Below, piece by piece: positions 45,011 through 54,459 of a DNA stretch of 64,000 nt. The stretch comes from Streptomyces sp. H27-H5 (lineage in GTDB: Bacteria; Actinomycetota; Actinomycetes; Streptomycetales; Streptomycetaceae), in NCBI RefSeq assembly GCF_026627505.1, contig NZ_JAPNLK010000012.1, positions 1-64,000 on the forward strand, in the 5' to 3' direction. Each line of letters opens with the position of its first letter. Within the stretch, counting starts at the first letter, position 1. A program made the position numbers and the translations under genes. The notes below the pieces were generated by a model, which saw only the letters and a list, made by a program, of their open reading frames with translations, had not been told where the DNA came from and made no database searches.

Positions 45011-45448
45011 CTAGGCCACGACCCCAGCCCCGAGCGTGCCGGCACCGATAGCGCCCCGCAGGACGTGGGTGATCTCCTCGGGCTTGAGGTCGATGGCGTC
45101 GAGCCCCTCCACGGTCAGCGGGATCTCTTCCAGCCCGTATTCGCCGCGTCCCTCGGCGCTGAACTCGGGGCCGGTGCGGTCTTCGAAGGACCAGGTCGCG
45201 ATGCGGGCGAGGTAGAAGAGCTGACGCTCGGTGTCGGACTCCATCGTGTGCAGGAGGCGGACGACGTCGGCCTTGCCAGCGATCTCCTCGTGGATCTCCC
45301 GGTGGAGGGCGGCCTCCCGGGACTCGTCGCTCTCCTCGACCCCACCGCCGGGCAGCACCCAGTACACGGGGATTCCGGGCTTGGTGCGGCGGATGACCAG
45401 CATCGTGTCGTCCGCGGTGACGAGGACGGCTCGGACTCGTTCGATCAT
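45011..45448 (-). CDS. Nudix hydrolase
   Basis: 145 aa from the ATG at 45448, with AAGGAG 11 bp upstream. Nudix box G-X5-E-X7-REXXEE: GGVEESDESREAALHREIHE. Family members hydrolyse nucleoside diphosphates linked to another moiety; substrate unknown. The SDR fragment directly upstream shows that its left neighbour was replaced. Confidence 0.88.
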   Translation of the reverse strand: MIERVRAVLVTADDTMLVIRRTKPGIPVYWVLPGGGVEESDESREAALHREIHEEIAGKADVVRLLHTMESDTERQLFYLARIATWSFEDRTGPEFSAEGRGEYGLEEIPLTVEGLDAIDLKPEEITHVLRGAIGAGTLGAGVVA

Positions 45449-45477
45449 TTCGCTTTGTCTCCTTGCTTGTTGACGTC

Positions 45478-45612
45478 TCAGCGCAGCAGCCAGCCGCCAT
45501 CGACGTGGATAGATTGCCCAGTGATGAACGACGCGGACGGGCCGACGAGGAACGCGGCCAAGGCCGTCACGTCTTCGGGGCGGCCGCGTCGCGGGACGCA
45601 CTGCCGGTTGAT
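45478..45612 (-). pseudogene. short-chain dehydrogenase C-terminal fragment
   Basis: RPEDVTALAAFLVGPSASFI then TGQSIHVDGGWLLR is the unmistakable SDR C-terminus. The Rossmann and catalytic parts are missing. Confidence 0.8.
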
Positions 45613-45639
45613 CTGGTCCTCCGGGCGGGCGCGGTGGTG

Positions 45640-46186
45640 CTGGATGGCCCAGGACGAGGGCGACACCCCCGAACTCCGCGGGCTCGCCCAGCGCCACTAC
45701 GCGCACTCCTTCCGCCTGGCCGCCGAGGCTGGCGACCCGGAACTGTCGGCGACCGCACTCCGAGGTCTGGCAGTGCAGTGCGTCGATCTGGGCTACCGGG
45801 CCGAGGCGGTCCAGCTCGGCGAAACCTGCGTCGAGTACGGCCGCTGGGCCCACGAGTCCGGCATGCTCCTCTCCCGCCTCGGCGACCTCGACGCCGCCGA
45901 GGAACACCTCCACCTCGCCCTCGACATCCACGGCCTCGACCGCCGCCGCACCCGCCCCATCGTCCTGGCCGGCCTGGGCGGCGTCCGCCTGCGACAGGGC
46001 GACGCAGACGGAGCCATGGCCACCTGGCGCGACTTCCTCGACTGCGCCGACGGCATCCGCTCGGTGAAGGTCCAGGCCGCCCTCCAGGACATGCGCGTCC
46101 GCCTCCGCCGCTACAGCGGAGTTCCCGAGGCTCAGGAACTTCGTGAACGAGCAGCCCGCGTCGCAGGCCGAGGTCAACCACGGTAA
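45640..46186 (+). pseudogene. TPR-containing regulator C-terminal fragment
   Basis: Tetratricopeptide-like helices: LRGLAQRHYAHSFRLAAEAG, DLDAAEEHLHLALDIHGLD and RQGDADGAMATWRDFLDCAD. Such tails belong to XRE-TPR regulators of Streptomyces; the HTH part is missing and the fragment starts at the junction with the SDR relic. I see nothing coding in 46187-46436. Confidence 0.65.
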
Positions 46187-46436
46187 TTCCAGGTGCGTCT
46201 GGGGCCATTTACCTCCCCATCAGTAGACGCAGAAGGTCCACACCCTGGTGCGCCGGAAAGGCCCCCTGTACGTCACGATGACGGCGTAGTCCTTGGCACT
46301 GCCAAGGGCCGGCGCTACCAGGATGGGAACGACCTCTCCTGGACCAACGACGGCGACGCTCTCGTCAGCTTCGACATCCAGCGCGTCACCGGCTGATCCG
46401 ACGCCCTCGCCGTCGCGAAGGGACCCGCTGTTCGGG

Positions 46437-47399
46437 TCACCACTGGCTGATGAGCGGCGTATCCGGGCCGTGCTTCCGCCAGGCTTCGGTGAGGCGGACG
46501 AGGCGGGCAGGGGCGGCGATGCCGCGCACCATTGCGATCTTGCCGCCCGCGATGTCGAAGGTCACGGCGCCGACGACCTGGTCACCGACCACGAACAGCA
46601 TGGCCGGGGCGCCGTTGACGAGCGCGGAGTGGACGGCGGACGGGCCGCCGGCAAGGCGCTGCTTCGCGGGTGTGGACTTGAAGCCACCGCGCGCGATGGC
46701 GGCGACGCGCTGCGGAGTGTCGTACCGCAGCAGCTTCTCGGTCAGGCCGGCGCCGTCGGAGATCGCGATCACGTCGTCGGTGAGCAGTGCCACCAGCCGT
46801 TCGGTGTGGCCCGAGGAGGCGGCGGCGAGGAATTCCTCGACGATCCTGCGAGCGGACGCGGGGTCGACTTCGCCGCCTCCGCGGCGCGCGGCTGTGATGT
46901 GGCGCCGAGCCCGGTGGAGGTGTTGCTGGCTCGCGGACTCGGTGATGTCGAGGATCTCGGCGGTCTCGGCGTGGCTGTAGGAGAACGCCTCGCGCAGGAC
47001 GTAGACGGCCCGCTCCAGGGGTGAGAGGCGCTCCACGAGAGTGAGCACGGCCAGGGAGACCGATTCGCGCTGCTCGAAGGTGTCGGCCGGGCCAAGCATC
47101 GGGTCGCTGTCGAGGAGCGGTTCGGGCAGCCAGGCACCGGCGGTGCGTTCGCGGCGGGCGTGTGCCGAGCGGAGCCGGTCGAGGCACAGGTTGGTGACCA
47201 CCTTGGTCAGCCATGCTTCCGGCACCTTGATCAGCTGCCGGTCGGCGGCCTGCCAGTGCAGGAACGCATCCTGCACCGCGTCCTCGGCGTCGGTGGCGGA
47301 GCCGAGCAGGCGGTACGCCAGGGAGGCCAGCCGGTTTCGGCTGGCCTCGAACCGACTGGTGTCGAAGCGATCAGTCGCGGTGCTGTCCACGCCGGTCAC
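46437..47399 (-). CDS. ECF41-type sigma factor (SigJ family)
   Basis: 320 aa. Sigma region 2 (LASLAYRLLGSATDAEDAVQ, DAFLHWQ) and region 4 (LSPLERAVYVLREAFSYSHA, ETAEILDITESASQQHL) are followed by a C-terminal SnoaL-like domain of about 120 aa that replaces an anti-sigma factor in this group. The DGGGK-type motif is degenerate (DGAGLTEK). It lies 29 bp after the flavin oxidoreductase gene. ECF41 factors usually regulate such an adjacent oxidoreductase. Confidence 0.9.
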   Translation of the reverse strand: MTGVDSTATDRFDTSRFEASRNRLASLAYRLLGSATDAEDAVQDAFLHWQAADRQLIKVPEAWLTKVVTNLCLDRLRSAHARRERTAGAWLPEPLLDSDPMLGPADTFEQRESVSLAVLTLVERLSPLERAVYVLREAFSYSHAETAEILDITESASQQHLHRARRHITAARRGGGEVDPASARRIVEEFLAAASSGHTERLVALLTDDVIAISDGAGLTEKLLRYDTPQRVAAIARGGFKSTPAKQRLAGGPSAVHSALVNGAPAMLFVVGDQVVGAVTFDIAGGKIAMVRGIAAPARLVRLTEAWRKHGPDTPLISQW

Positions 47400-47428
47400 C
47401 CTAAATGATCATTCTTCCCGGTGGGCGG

Positions 47429-48628
47429 TTATGCGATTGCCTTCTCGACTGACGCCTGGGGTACGGCGGCCAGGTGGTGCTTGCGCTTCGGCAGGCCGAA
47501 GGTCGGGTTCGAGTTGGCCCACAGCGACATCTTGAGGATGCCCGCCTTGATCCGGGCGGCCTTCCGGCCGCCCATGTACTTCGACTTCGCCTGGGCTTCG
47601 TCGTCGACCATCTGCAGGATCCCGTCCCGCCGCCCGAGGCTGATGTGGTTGCCCGGGTACTCCAGCTTGGTGTTCGGGATCTTGCGGCCGGTCAGGCGGC
47701 CGATGATCGCGGCGGAGGCCTGCATGCCGGTATAGCCGGCCGAAGCGCAGGACATCGGCAGCGGCCGCCCGTTCTCGCCGATGGCGTAGGCGCTGTCGCC
47801 GACGGCGTAGACGTTCAGGTGCGAGAGCGACCGCATCGTGCGATCAACGACGACCCGACCCTCCTCCGTGACCTCCAACCCTGCGGCGGCAGCGATGGGG
47901 TTGACCGCGAACCCGGCCGTCCACACGGTCGCGTCGGATGCCAGGGCAGCGCCGTTGGCGCACAGAACCCGCGTCGCTTCGACGGCTTCCACGCTCGTGT
48001 GCTCCAGGACGGTGATGCCCAGCCGGTCGCAGGTCCCGCGCAGGTGGCCGCGGGCTCCGGCGGAGAGCGGGGCGCCCAGCTCGCCTCGGGCGATCAGCGT
48101 CACCGACAGGCCGGGCCGGGATTCGGCGATCTCGGTGGCGGTCTCAATGCCGGTCAACCCGTCGCCGACGACCAGGACACTCCCGCCTTCGCCCCGGCCC
48201 TCCAGGCCGTCCAGGCGTTCACGCAGGCGCAGCGCCGAGGGCCTGGCGGCGACGTCGAAGGCGTGCTCGGCCACGCCGGGGACACCCTGGTCGGCACCGT
48301 GGCTGCCGAGCGCGTAGACGAGCGTGTCGTAGTCGAGCTCGCCGCCGCCGTCGGTGTCTGCCACGGTGACGACTTGGCGCTCAGGGACGACATCGGTGAC
48401 ACGGGCCACGCGCAGCCGTATCCCCGTTCCCGCGAAGACCTCGGCGAGCTGGGGAGCCTCTATCTCCTGACCGGCCGCGAGCTGGTGCAGCCGCAGCCGC
48501 TGGACGAAGTCCGGCACGGCGTTGACCACGGTGACCTCGATGTCAGCCGGGGACAGCCGGCGGGCCAGGGTCCCGGCCACGTTGCACCCGGCGTAGCCGG
48601 CGCCGAGGACGACAATGCGGTGCTTCAT
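47429..48628 (-). CDS. NAD(P)/FAD-dependent oxidoreductase (NDH-2-like)
   Basis: 399 aa. FAD-binding Rossmann motif IVVLGAGYAGCNVAGTLARR at the N-terminus, NAD-binding VLVVGDGLTGIETATEIA at about 165, VYAVGDSAYAIG near 285. No membrane helix; a basic C-terminus may attach it to the membrane. Paired with the ECF41 sigma gene, a typical COE (oxidoreductase) partner. Confidence 0.88.
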   Translation of the reverse strand: MKHRIVVLGAGYAGCNVAGTLARRLSPADIEVTVVNAVPDFVQRLRLHQLAAGQEIEAPQLAEVFAGTGIRLRVARVTDVVPERQVVTVADTDGGGELDYDTLVYALGSHGADQGVPGVAEHAFDVAARPSALRLRERLDGLEGRGEGGSVLVVGDGLTGIETATEIAESRPGLSVTLIARGELGAPLSAGARGHLRGTCDRLGITVLEHTSVEAVEATRVLCANGAALASDATVWTAGFAVNPIAAAAGLEVTEEGRVVVDRTMRSLSHLNVYAVGDSAYAIGENGRPLPMSCASAGYTGMQASAAIIGRLTGRKIPNTKLEYPGNHISLGRRDGILQMVDDEAQAKSKYMGGRKAARIKAGILKMSLWANSNPTFGLPKRKHHLAAVPQASVEKAIA

Positions 48629-48914
48629 GTGATGCTCCCGTCAGTTCGCTTGCTCTCGGAGACTTGAGCGGGACAGCGCCCCGATTCCTGACAGGAACCA
48701 TGTGTGACCTGGGTCGCGAAGCGGCAAGGGTGGCGCCTGACTGCGCTCGCGACCGTGATGGAGGCATGCGGAAGCGCTCGATGTGGACGTCGAGTGGCCG
48801 CTCGTCACGCCGTTCACCGCGGCGCGGCCGCCTCCGCCGGCTGATCCGAAGCCGCGGGGCCCGCCTCTTTCGAAGGGGGCCCCGCACTGGTCGACGTACA
48901 GAGGTCGCCGGAGG

Positions 48915-50456
48915 TCAGTCGGTGATGGCGATCTTGCCGTTGACCGTGGCCGCGGTCGTGGTCGTGGCCGGCTCGGCGGCCTGTTCGGGCTTGGCCGTGG
49001 TGAGGCCCTTGAGGAGCTGGGCGAGGTCGACGCCGGTGGTGGAGCCGAGGAGTTCCATGCCCTGGGCGACATTGTCGGCGACCGTGCGGGTGAGTTTGCT
49101 CGCGCCGTCGGTGGAGATGACGGTCATCTTGTCGATGGCGGACAGCGGTTCGGCGGCCTTGGCGACGACCTGCGGGAGGATCTCGACCAGCATCTGGATT
49201 TTCGCGGCATCGCCGTAGCTCTCGAAGGCTTCGGCCTTCTTCTGCATGGCCTCGGCCTCGGCTGAGCCCTTGGCCGCGATGGCGGAGGCTTCGGCGGCGC
49301 CCTCCAGGCGGACGGCGTCGGCGATCGCGGCACGGCGGGCGAGTTCGGCCTCACCGCGCTTGGCGCCCTCGATGGCCTCGGCCTCGGCGAGGGCGGAGCG
49401 GCGCTGCTTCTCGCCCTCACCGGTCAGCCGGGCCCGCTCGGCCTCTGCCTGGGCGGCGGCGATGGCCGCCAGGCGCTCGCCCTCGGCCTGCTTGACCCTT
49501 GCCACGCGCTTGGCCTCGGCCTCCTGCTCGGCCTCGTAGCGCCGGGCGTCGGCGGGCTTGCGTACCTGGGTGTCGAGCTGGCGGTCGGTCAGTGCGGCCT
49601 GGCGTTCGGCGACCTTCTCCTGCTCGGCGAGGATCTGCTGCTGCCGGTCGGCGTCGGCCAGCGGGCCGGCGGCGTTCGCCTGGGCGGTCGCCGCGTCGGT
49701 CTCGGCCTTGATCTCGGCCTGGCGCAGGTACAGGGTCCGCTGCGCGACCGCGATCTCCTCCTCCGCCTTCAGCCGGGCCTGCTCGGCCGCCTGGCGGGAG
49801 TTGGCCTCGGCGATGTCCGCTTCCTGCTTGGCGCGGGCGGCCTCGGGGCGGCCCAGGTCCTCCAGGTAGGAGCCCTCGGTGGTGATGTCCTGGATCTGGA
49901 AGGCGTCCAGCACCAGGCCCTGTCCGGACAGGCTGGCCTCGGCCTCCTCCGCGACCTGCCCGGCGAAGGCGGCGCGGTCGCGGATGATGTCCTCGACGGA
50001 CATCCGGCCCACGATCGCGCGGAGGGCTCCGGAGAGCACTTCCTGGGTGAAGCCGACGATGCCGTCCTGCTGCTGGAGGAAGCGCTGGGCCGCGGCGCGG
50101 ATGGCGTCCTCGTTGCCGCCGACCTTGACGATCGCGACGCCTTCGAGGTTGGCCTTGATGCCGCGCAGGGTGACGGCGCCCCGGACGGCGATCGGGATGT
50201 GCCGGCTGGAAAGGTCGAGGGAGTAGCGCTGCTGGACGAAGGGGACGACGAAGACGCCGCCGCCGACGACGACCTTCTGACCGCTGTTGTCGGTGGATAT
50301 CTGCCCGGTGTCGGGGTCGGTGGACTTCTTGCCCCGGCGGCCCGTGATGATGAACGCCTCGCTGGGGCCGGCCACCTTGTAGCGGGTGACGACGACCAGG
50401 GCGAGGAGGACGAGGAGTACGACCACTCCCACGACCGCGATGACGACTGAACTCAT
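48915..50456 (-). CDS. flotillin-like SPFH/band-7 protein
   Basis: 513 aa. One N-terminal helix (SSVVIAVVGVVVLLVLLALV), the SPFH domain at about 30-200, then a long Ala/Glu/Gln coiled coil (about 205-420). The tail is Thr/Ala-rich. Organises membrane microdomains in other bacteria. It is followed by an NfeD-type gene, its common partner. Confidence 0.9.
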   Translation of the reverse strand: MSSVVIAVVGVVVLLVLLALVVVTRYKVAGPSEAFIITGRRGKKSTDPDTGQISTDNSGQKVVVGGGVFVVPFVQQRYSLDLSSRHIPIAVRGAVTLRGIKANLEGVAIVKVGGNEDAIRAAAQRFLQQQDGIVGFTQEVLSGALRAIVGRMSVEDIIRDRAAFAGQVAEEAEASLSGQGLVLDAFQIQDITTEGSYLEDLGRPEAARAKQEADIAEANSRQAAEQARLKAEEEIAVAQRTLYLRQAEIKAETDAATAQANAAGPLADADRQQQILAEQEKVAERQAALTDRQLDTQVRKPADARRYEAEQEAEAKRVARVKQAEGERLAAIAAAQAEAERARLTGEGEKQRRSALAEAEAIEGAKRGEAELARRAAIADAVRLEGAAEASAIAAKGSAEAEAMQKKAEAFESYGDAAKIQMLVEILPQVVAKAAEPLSAIDKMTVISTDGASKLTRTVADNVAQGMELLGSTTGVDLAQLLKGLTTAKPEQAAEPATTTTAATVNGKIAITD

Positions 50457-50526
50457 GATTGATCCCCCCTGCCCGCTCTCGGTCGAGGGGACAGATCGGT
50501 GGTGGATGAGAAAGTGAAACGGCCGG

Positions 50527-51036
50527 TCAGCGCTCGACGGCGCGGACGCTGACCGAGGAGGACGACGGCGTCGCCGTCACCCAGACCTCCGCGCCCCGGG
50601 CCAGTGGCCCCTCGGCGGTCGCGGCGTACTTGGCGGGCTGGCCACCGAGGCGCAGCAGGACCTCGCCGTAGCCCCCTGCGGGGATGGCGGTGACCACGGT
50701 CCCGGCCGAGCCGAGGAGTTCGGCGGGGCGCGGGGCGGCCCCGCTGCCGGTCCGGGCGAGGGCGCGGCTGAAGCGGTACGTCAGCCAGCCCGCCCCCGCA
50801 CCGGCCACGGCCCCCGCGGCGGCTGCCGCTGCCGGCCCGAGGCCTGTGGCCCCGAGCACGATCGCCCCCGTGAAACCGAGCATCGAAACGAAGCCCGCGA
50901 CCACCGGCAGCGACAGCCATCCGTCGAGCAGTCCGTCCAGGGCGCCGTCGAAGACCCCCTCCAGCACCCCGTCGAACACCAGCGAACAGGCCAGCAGGGC
51001 GATTCCCCCGATGCCGAGACCCAGAAACAAGCCCAT
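50527..51036 (-). CDS. NfeD/YqiJ-like membrane protein with OB-fold
   Basis: 169 aa from the ATG at 51036 (GGGGAGG upstream). Membrane helices FLGLGIGGIALLACSLVF, VAGFVSMLGFTGAIVLG and AAAAAAGAVAGAGAGWLTY precede a C-terminal OB-like beta domain (GTVVTAIPAGGYGEVLLRLG, GAEVWVTA). Upstream of the flotillin gene, likely one operon. Confidence 0.75.
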   Translation of the reverse strand: MGLFLGLGIGGIALLACSLVFDGVLEGVFDGALDGLLDGWLSLPVVAGFVSMLGFTGAIVLGATGLGPAAAAAAGAVAGAGAGWLTYRFSRALARTGSGAAPRPAELLGSAGTVVTAIPAGGYGEVLLRLGGQPAKYAATAEGPLARGAEVWVTATPSSSSVSVRAVER

Positions 51037-51221
51037 GAGCACCTCCCCGCTTGGCACGCGTTTGCGCCGGACAACAGCATCGTGCCAGCGCAACCGGCTA
51101 CCGCACATTGCCTACCCTCGGCAATCTTTACGTGGCTTTAACGCAGCAGGGACGGCAGGATGCGGCTCCGATGTGCACGCCCATGGGAGAGGGCCCTTCG
51201 GTGACGCGTGCGGGCTGCGGA

Positions 51222-51796
51222 AGAACTGGAAGAACCCGGCCCGTGCGCTGGGGCTGGGCATGCCGCTGGCCATGGCCGGCATGGCGGTGGTCGCGCACTA
51301 CCTCGTGGGCCTGGACTGGACGACGTCCTTCCTGGTCGGTGCGGCGCTGCTGGTCTTCGGCGCACTGCTGACCCCGCAGCTCTTCGGGGACCTGCCCGTG
51401 GGCGGGTACGTGGCGGTGGTGCTGGCGATCGTACTGATCCGCCCGGCTTCGCTGCTCGTATCGCTGCTGGGCGCGCGGATCGAGCGGCGCGAGAAGCTGG
51501 TCGCCGCCTGGTTCGGCCCCAAGGGGTTCGCGTCCGTGGTCTACGGCCTGCTCGTCCTCCAAGCCGGTATCCCCCAGGGCGAGAAGGCGTACACACTGAT
51601 CGCCGTCTGCATCGCCTTCTCGATCATCGCCCACAGCAGCACCGACGTACCGATCGCCCGGCTGTTCCAGGTCGCCGACCTGGCCGGCATCCCGGCCGAG
51701 CCGTCGCCCCCGACCGACGCCGTTCCCCACCCGACCGCCGCCGTCCCCAGCCCGAGCAGTGCACCCGACCAGGAGAAGATCCATGCCGGCCCGTGA
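51222..51796 (+). pseudogene. cation:proton antiporter fragment
   Basis: KNWKNPARALGLGMPLAMAG starts mid-protein; after AALL the sequence jumps to VFGALLTPQLFGDLPVGGY and ends normally (KLVAAWFGPKGFASVVYGLL, AHSSTDVPIARLF). The N-terminal helices and a middle block are deleted. CPA1-type exchanger relic. Confidence 0.75.
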
Positions 51797-51881
51797 CCTC
51801 GCCGAGCCCTACCCGCACGTGACCACCGACGACCCCGCCGTGGACGCCGTCCGGCTGCTGGCCGAGCGGAACCTGGGTTCG
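51783..51881 (+). pseudogene. CBS-domain protein start fragment
   Basis: From the ATG at 51783, overlapping the antiporter end: [20 protein letters not shown] then [12 protein letters not shown], the first half of a CBS domain. It is then cut and joined to the transporter below. Confidence 0.65.
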
Positions 51882-52450
51882 TCCTGCACCCCGTACTCCA
51901 CTACGAGCCCAGTGTCGTCGCCCTGCTGGGCGCCGGCCTGCTCATCGCGATCTCCAAGGTCGAGACCGGCGAGGTCCTCGGCGAGGTGGAGTGGCCCACG
52001 CTCGCGTTCTTCGCCGGGCTCTTCGTCATGGTCGGCGCCCTCATCGAGACCGGGGTCATCGGGAACCTCGCGGCCTCCCTCACAGACGCGATCGGGGGCG
52101 ACGAATTCGGCGGCTCCATGCTCCTGCTGGGCGGCTCGGCCGTGCTCTCCGGGATAGTCGACAACATCCCCTACGTCGCCACCATGGCCCCCATCACCGG
52201 CCGGCTGGTCACCGACATGGGCGGCGACCCCGACCACGTCATGTGGTGGGCCCTCGCCCTCGGCGCCGACCTCGGCGGCAAGGCCACCGCCATCGGCGCC
52301 TCCGCCAACGTCGTCGTCCTCGGCATCGCCGAACGCAACCGCCAGCCCATCAGTTTCTGGCAGTTCACCAAATACGGCCTCATCGTCGCCGCCGTCACCG
52401 TCGCCGTCTCGGCCCTGTACCTGTGGCTGCGCTACTTCGCCTTCGCGTGA
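51881..52450 (+). pseudogene. ArsB/NhaD-type (SLC13-like) transporter, C-terminal part
   Basis: [58 protein letters not shown] and [19 protein letters not shown] are typical of the ArsB/NhaD family C-terminal half. The N-terminal half is missing and joined to a CBS fragment. A stand-alone start at 51986 would give only a half-transporter. Confidence 0.75.
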
Positions 52451-52457
52451 GAGCCGG

Positions 52458-53510
52458 TTACGCCGTCGCGGCCGGCCAGCCCAGCAGCCGGGAGCCGATC
52501 ACCGCGGTCTGGAGCGTGTAGCGGTTCACCGGATCCGCCGGATCCGCGCCGGTCAGGGTGTGGATGCGCTCCAGCCGGTACGTCAGGGCCCGCACGCTCA
52601 ACGACAGGCGACGGGCGGTCTCCGTCGCCACACAGCCGCAGTCGAAGTACGCGGTGAGGGTGTCCAGCAGCGGCCCGGGACCGCCGCGCGCCCCGCGGAG
52701 CGGGCCCAGGACGCTTTCCACGAGGTCGGCCATGGCCTGCCGATCGCGGGTAAGGACCGGGTAGACCAGCAGATCGGAGGCGTGCAGCACCGGTCCCTCC
52801 AGCCCCATCCGCTCGGCGAGGTCGAGGGCGTTCAGCGCCTCCTCGTACGAGTGAACGACGCCGCCGGGGCCCGGGTGGGAGCGGCCGACGGCCACCCGTC
52901 CTCCATCGGTGGCCGCGTGCGCCTGCTTGGCGAAGTACGCGAGGACGTCGGGCTGGTCCCCCGGCGCCACGCAGATCAGCCGGCCGTCCTTCGTGGCCAG
53001 CAGGATCTGCCGGTTCCCGAACCGGCCCAGCACCGCCGCCTCGATACGGCGGGCCACCGGGTAGCCGTCCCCGTACGGCTCCGGCCCGGCGGCCACCGCC
53101 ACGGCATGCGCCTGCGAGAGGCGTAGTCCGAACCGCTCGGCCCGCTCCGCCAGCCGGCCCAGCCCGCCCCGTCCGTACAGCAGGTCGTCGATGAACTCGC
53201 GGCGCGCGGCCTCTTCCTGGCGGACCGCCTGTCGCTGGGCCCGCTCGTACCCCTCGACGAACGCGTCCACCGCCTGCTCGACGACGGCCAGCAACGGCCT
53301 GGCCTCCGGCGCCGGCTCCACCTTCTGAGCGGCGGCCAAGTGGTCCCGTATCAGCGCCCGCAGCGGCAGTCCCGCTTCCGCCGCCCGCTCGCCGTCGGCC
53401 CGACGGGCCTCCAGCTCGGCACGGGTGAGACGGCGTCCCGTGGCACACGCGTCGCGCAGGACCCCGGCGTACCCCGCCAGATGACTCCCTGACGTTTCCC
53501 GGTCCGCCAC
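52458..53510 (-). CDS. PucR-family transcriptional regulator
   Basis: 350 aa. The middle part is a GGDEF-like region (about 140-230). The C-terminal PucR HTH is LLDTLTAYFDCGCVATETAR, RLSLSVRALTYRLERI. No GAF or other sensor domain is apparent. Opposite in direction to the transporter relic; regulated gene unknown. Confidence 0.85.
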   Translation of the reverse strand: MADRETSGSHLAGYAGVLRDACATGRRLTRAELEARRADGERAAEAGLPLRALIRDHLAAAQKVEPAPEARPLLAVVEQAVDAFVEGYERAQRQAVRQEEAARREFIDDLLYGRGGLGRLAERAERFGLRLSQAHAVAVAAGPEPYGDGYPVARRIEAAVLGRFGNRQILLATKDGRLICVAPGDQPDVLAYFAKQAHAATDGGRVAVGRSHPGPGGVVHSYEEALNALDLAERMGLEGPVLHASDLLVYPVLTRDRQAMADLVESVLGPLRGARGGPGPLLDTLTAYFDCGCVATETARRLSLSVRALTYRLERIHTLTGADPADPVNRYTLQTAVIGSRLLGWPAATA

Positions 53511-53628
53511 GTCTTCCCCCGATACCGATGCGCATGGTCATTCACGCGCCTTTGACGCGACGACCAGGGTGACACGGACACAAGGGTGACCATGGGCACG
53601 GGCATCAGTCACGGCCCCTTGGCGGGGG

Positions 53629-54189
53629 TCACGCTGCCTGGAGAGCCGCCGCCCCGAAGGACACGTTGAAGCGGTCGCACCAGATGGTGACGCTGGTGTA
53701 GTCGGCAAGGTCCACGTCGGCCGGGATCTCGTAGTTCTGGTCGCCCTTGTTGCCCTTGAGCTTGCCGAGGCTGACGTACTTGCCGTCATCGAAGACTTCC
53801 CAGCCCTCCTTGCCCTCCTTCACAGGGGCGTCGGTGAGCCATACGCGCAGGTCCGGGCCATTGCTGGTGTCGAGGTTCTCCAGCCGGAGCGTGCGGGAGC
53901 CGTCGGGGAGCCGGACCAGCTTCACCGTGCCCGTGGTGGCGTGCTCGTGGCTGATCAGGGAGCCCTGAGCCAGTGTCCGTGGTCCAGCGGGAGCCGAAGG
54001 GGATGCGGTGGCGGCAGCCGTGGGCGAGGAGGTGGAACCCGGGGCGGCAGCGGTCGGCAGCGCGTCATTGACCGTGGCGTCCTGCCAGAGCTTCCACGGC
54101 TGGAACCAGTACAGCCCGACGGCCAGCACCACCAGGGCCGTGACCAGCCCGCCGATGACCAGCCCTGTGCGTCGCTTCCTGTCCTGCAC
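53629..54189 (-). CDS. DM13-domain membrane-anchored protein
   Basis: 186 aa. N-terminal anchor TGLVIGGLVTALVVLAVGLYWF, a Ser/Ala/Pro linker, then the DM13 domain (about 75-186): GSLISHEHATTGTVKLVRLP, GPDLRVWLTDAPVKEGKEGW and DYTSVTIWCDRFNVSFGAA. It carries the conserved Cys-Asp of DM13, a proposed redox or heme-like electron carrier. Extracellular. Confidence 0.85.
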   Translation of the reverse strand: MQDRKRRTGLVIGGLVTALVVLAVGLYWFQPWKLWQDATVNDALPTAAAPGSTSSPTAAATASPSAPAGPRTLAQGSLISHEHATTGTVKLVRLPDGSRTLRLENLDTSNGPDLRVWLTDAPVKEGKEGWEVFDDGKYVSLGKLKGNKGDQNYEIPADVDLADYTSVTIWCDRFNVSFGAAALQAA

Positions 54190-54361
54190 TGCCGCTCCTC
54201 CACCGTCACACGATTCTGTCCTCGCCCTTATTCAACGAGGTGGGCGCGGGCGTCGGCCAGACCTGGCGGACGACGGTTCCCTTACGGCCTCAGCGCCGCC
54301 GGCCGGCAATCCACACCGCGGCGGCGGCGGCCAGGGCCAGCGCGCCAAGGGCGAGCCGGGG

Positions 54362-54459
54362 CTGTCGGGGCTGTCGGGGCTGTCGGGGCTGTCGGGGCTG
54401 TCGGGGCTGTCGGGGCTGTCGGGGCTGTCGGGGCTGTCGGGGCTGTCGGGGCTGTCGGG
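54362..54459. repeat. 9-bp minisatellite, about 11 copies
   Basis: Unit CTGTCGGGG repeated perfectly. In a minus-strand frame it would encode Arg-Gln-Pro repeats followed by [20 protein letters not shown], a plausible C-terminal membrane anchor ending at 54290, but no credible start or signal peptide precedes it, so I do not call a gene. The rest of 54190-55018 has no convincing gene. Confidence 0.8.

Noticed and set aside
48640..48720. ECF41 promoter upstream of the flavin oxidoreductase
   Set aside because: A GGTCACA resembling the -35 is present, but no CGTC at the right distance.
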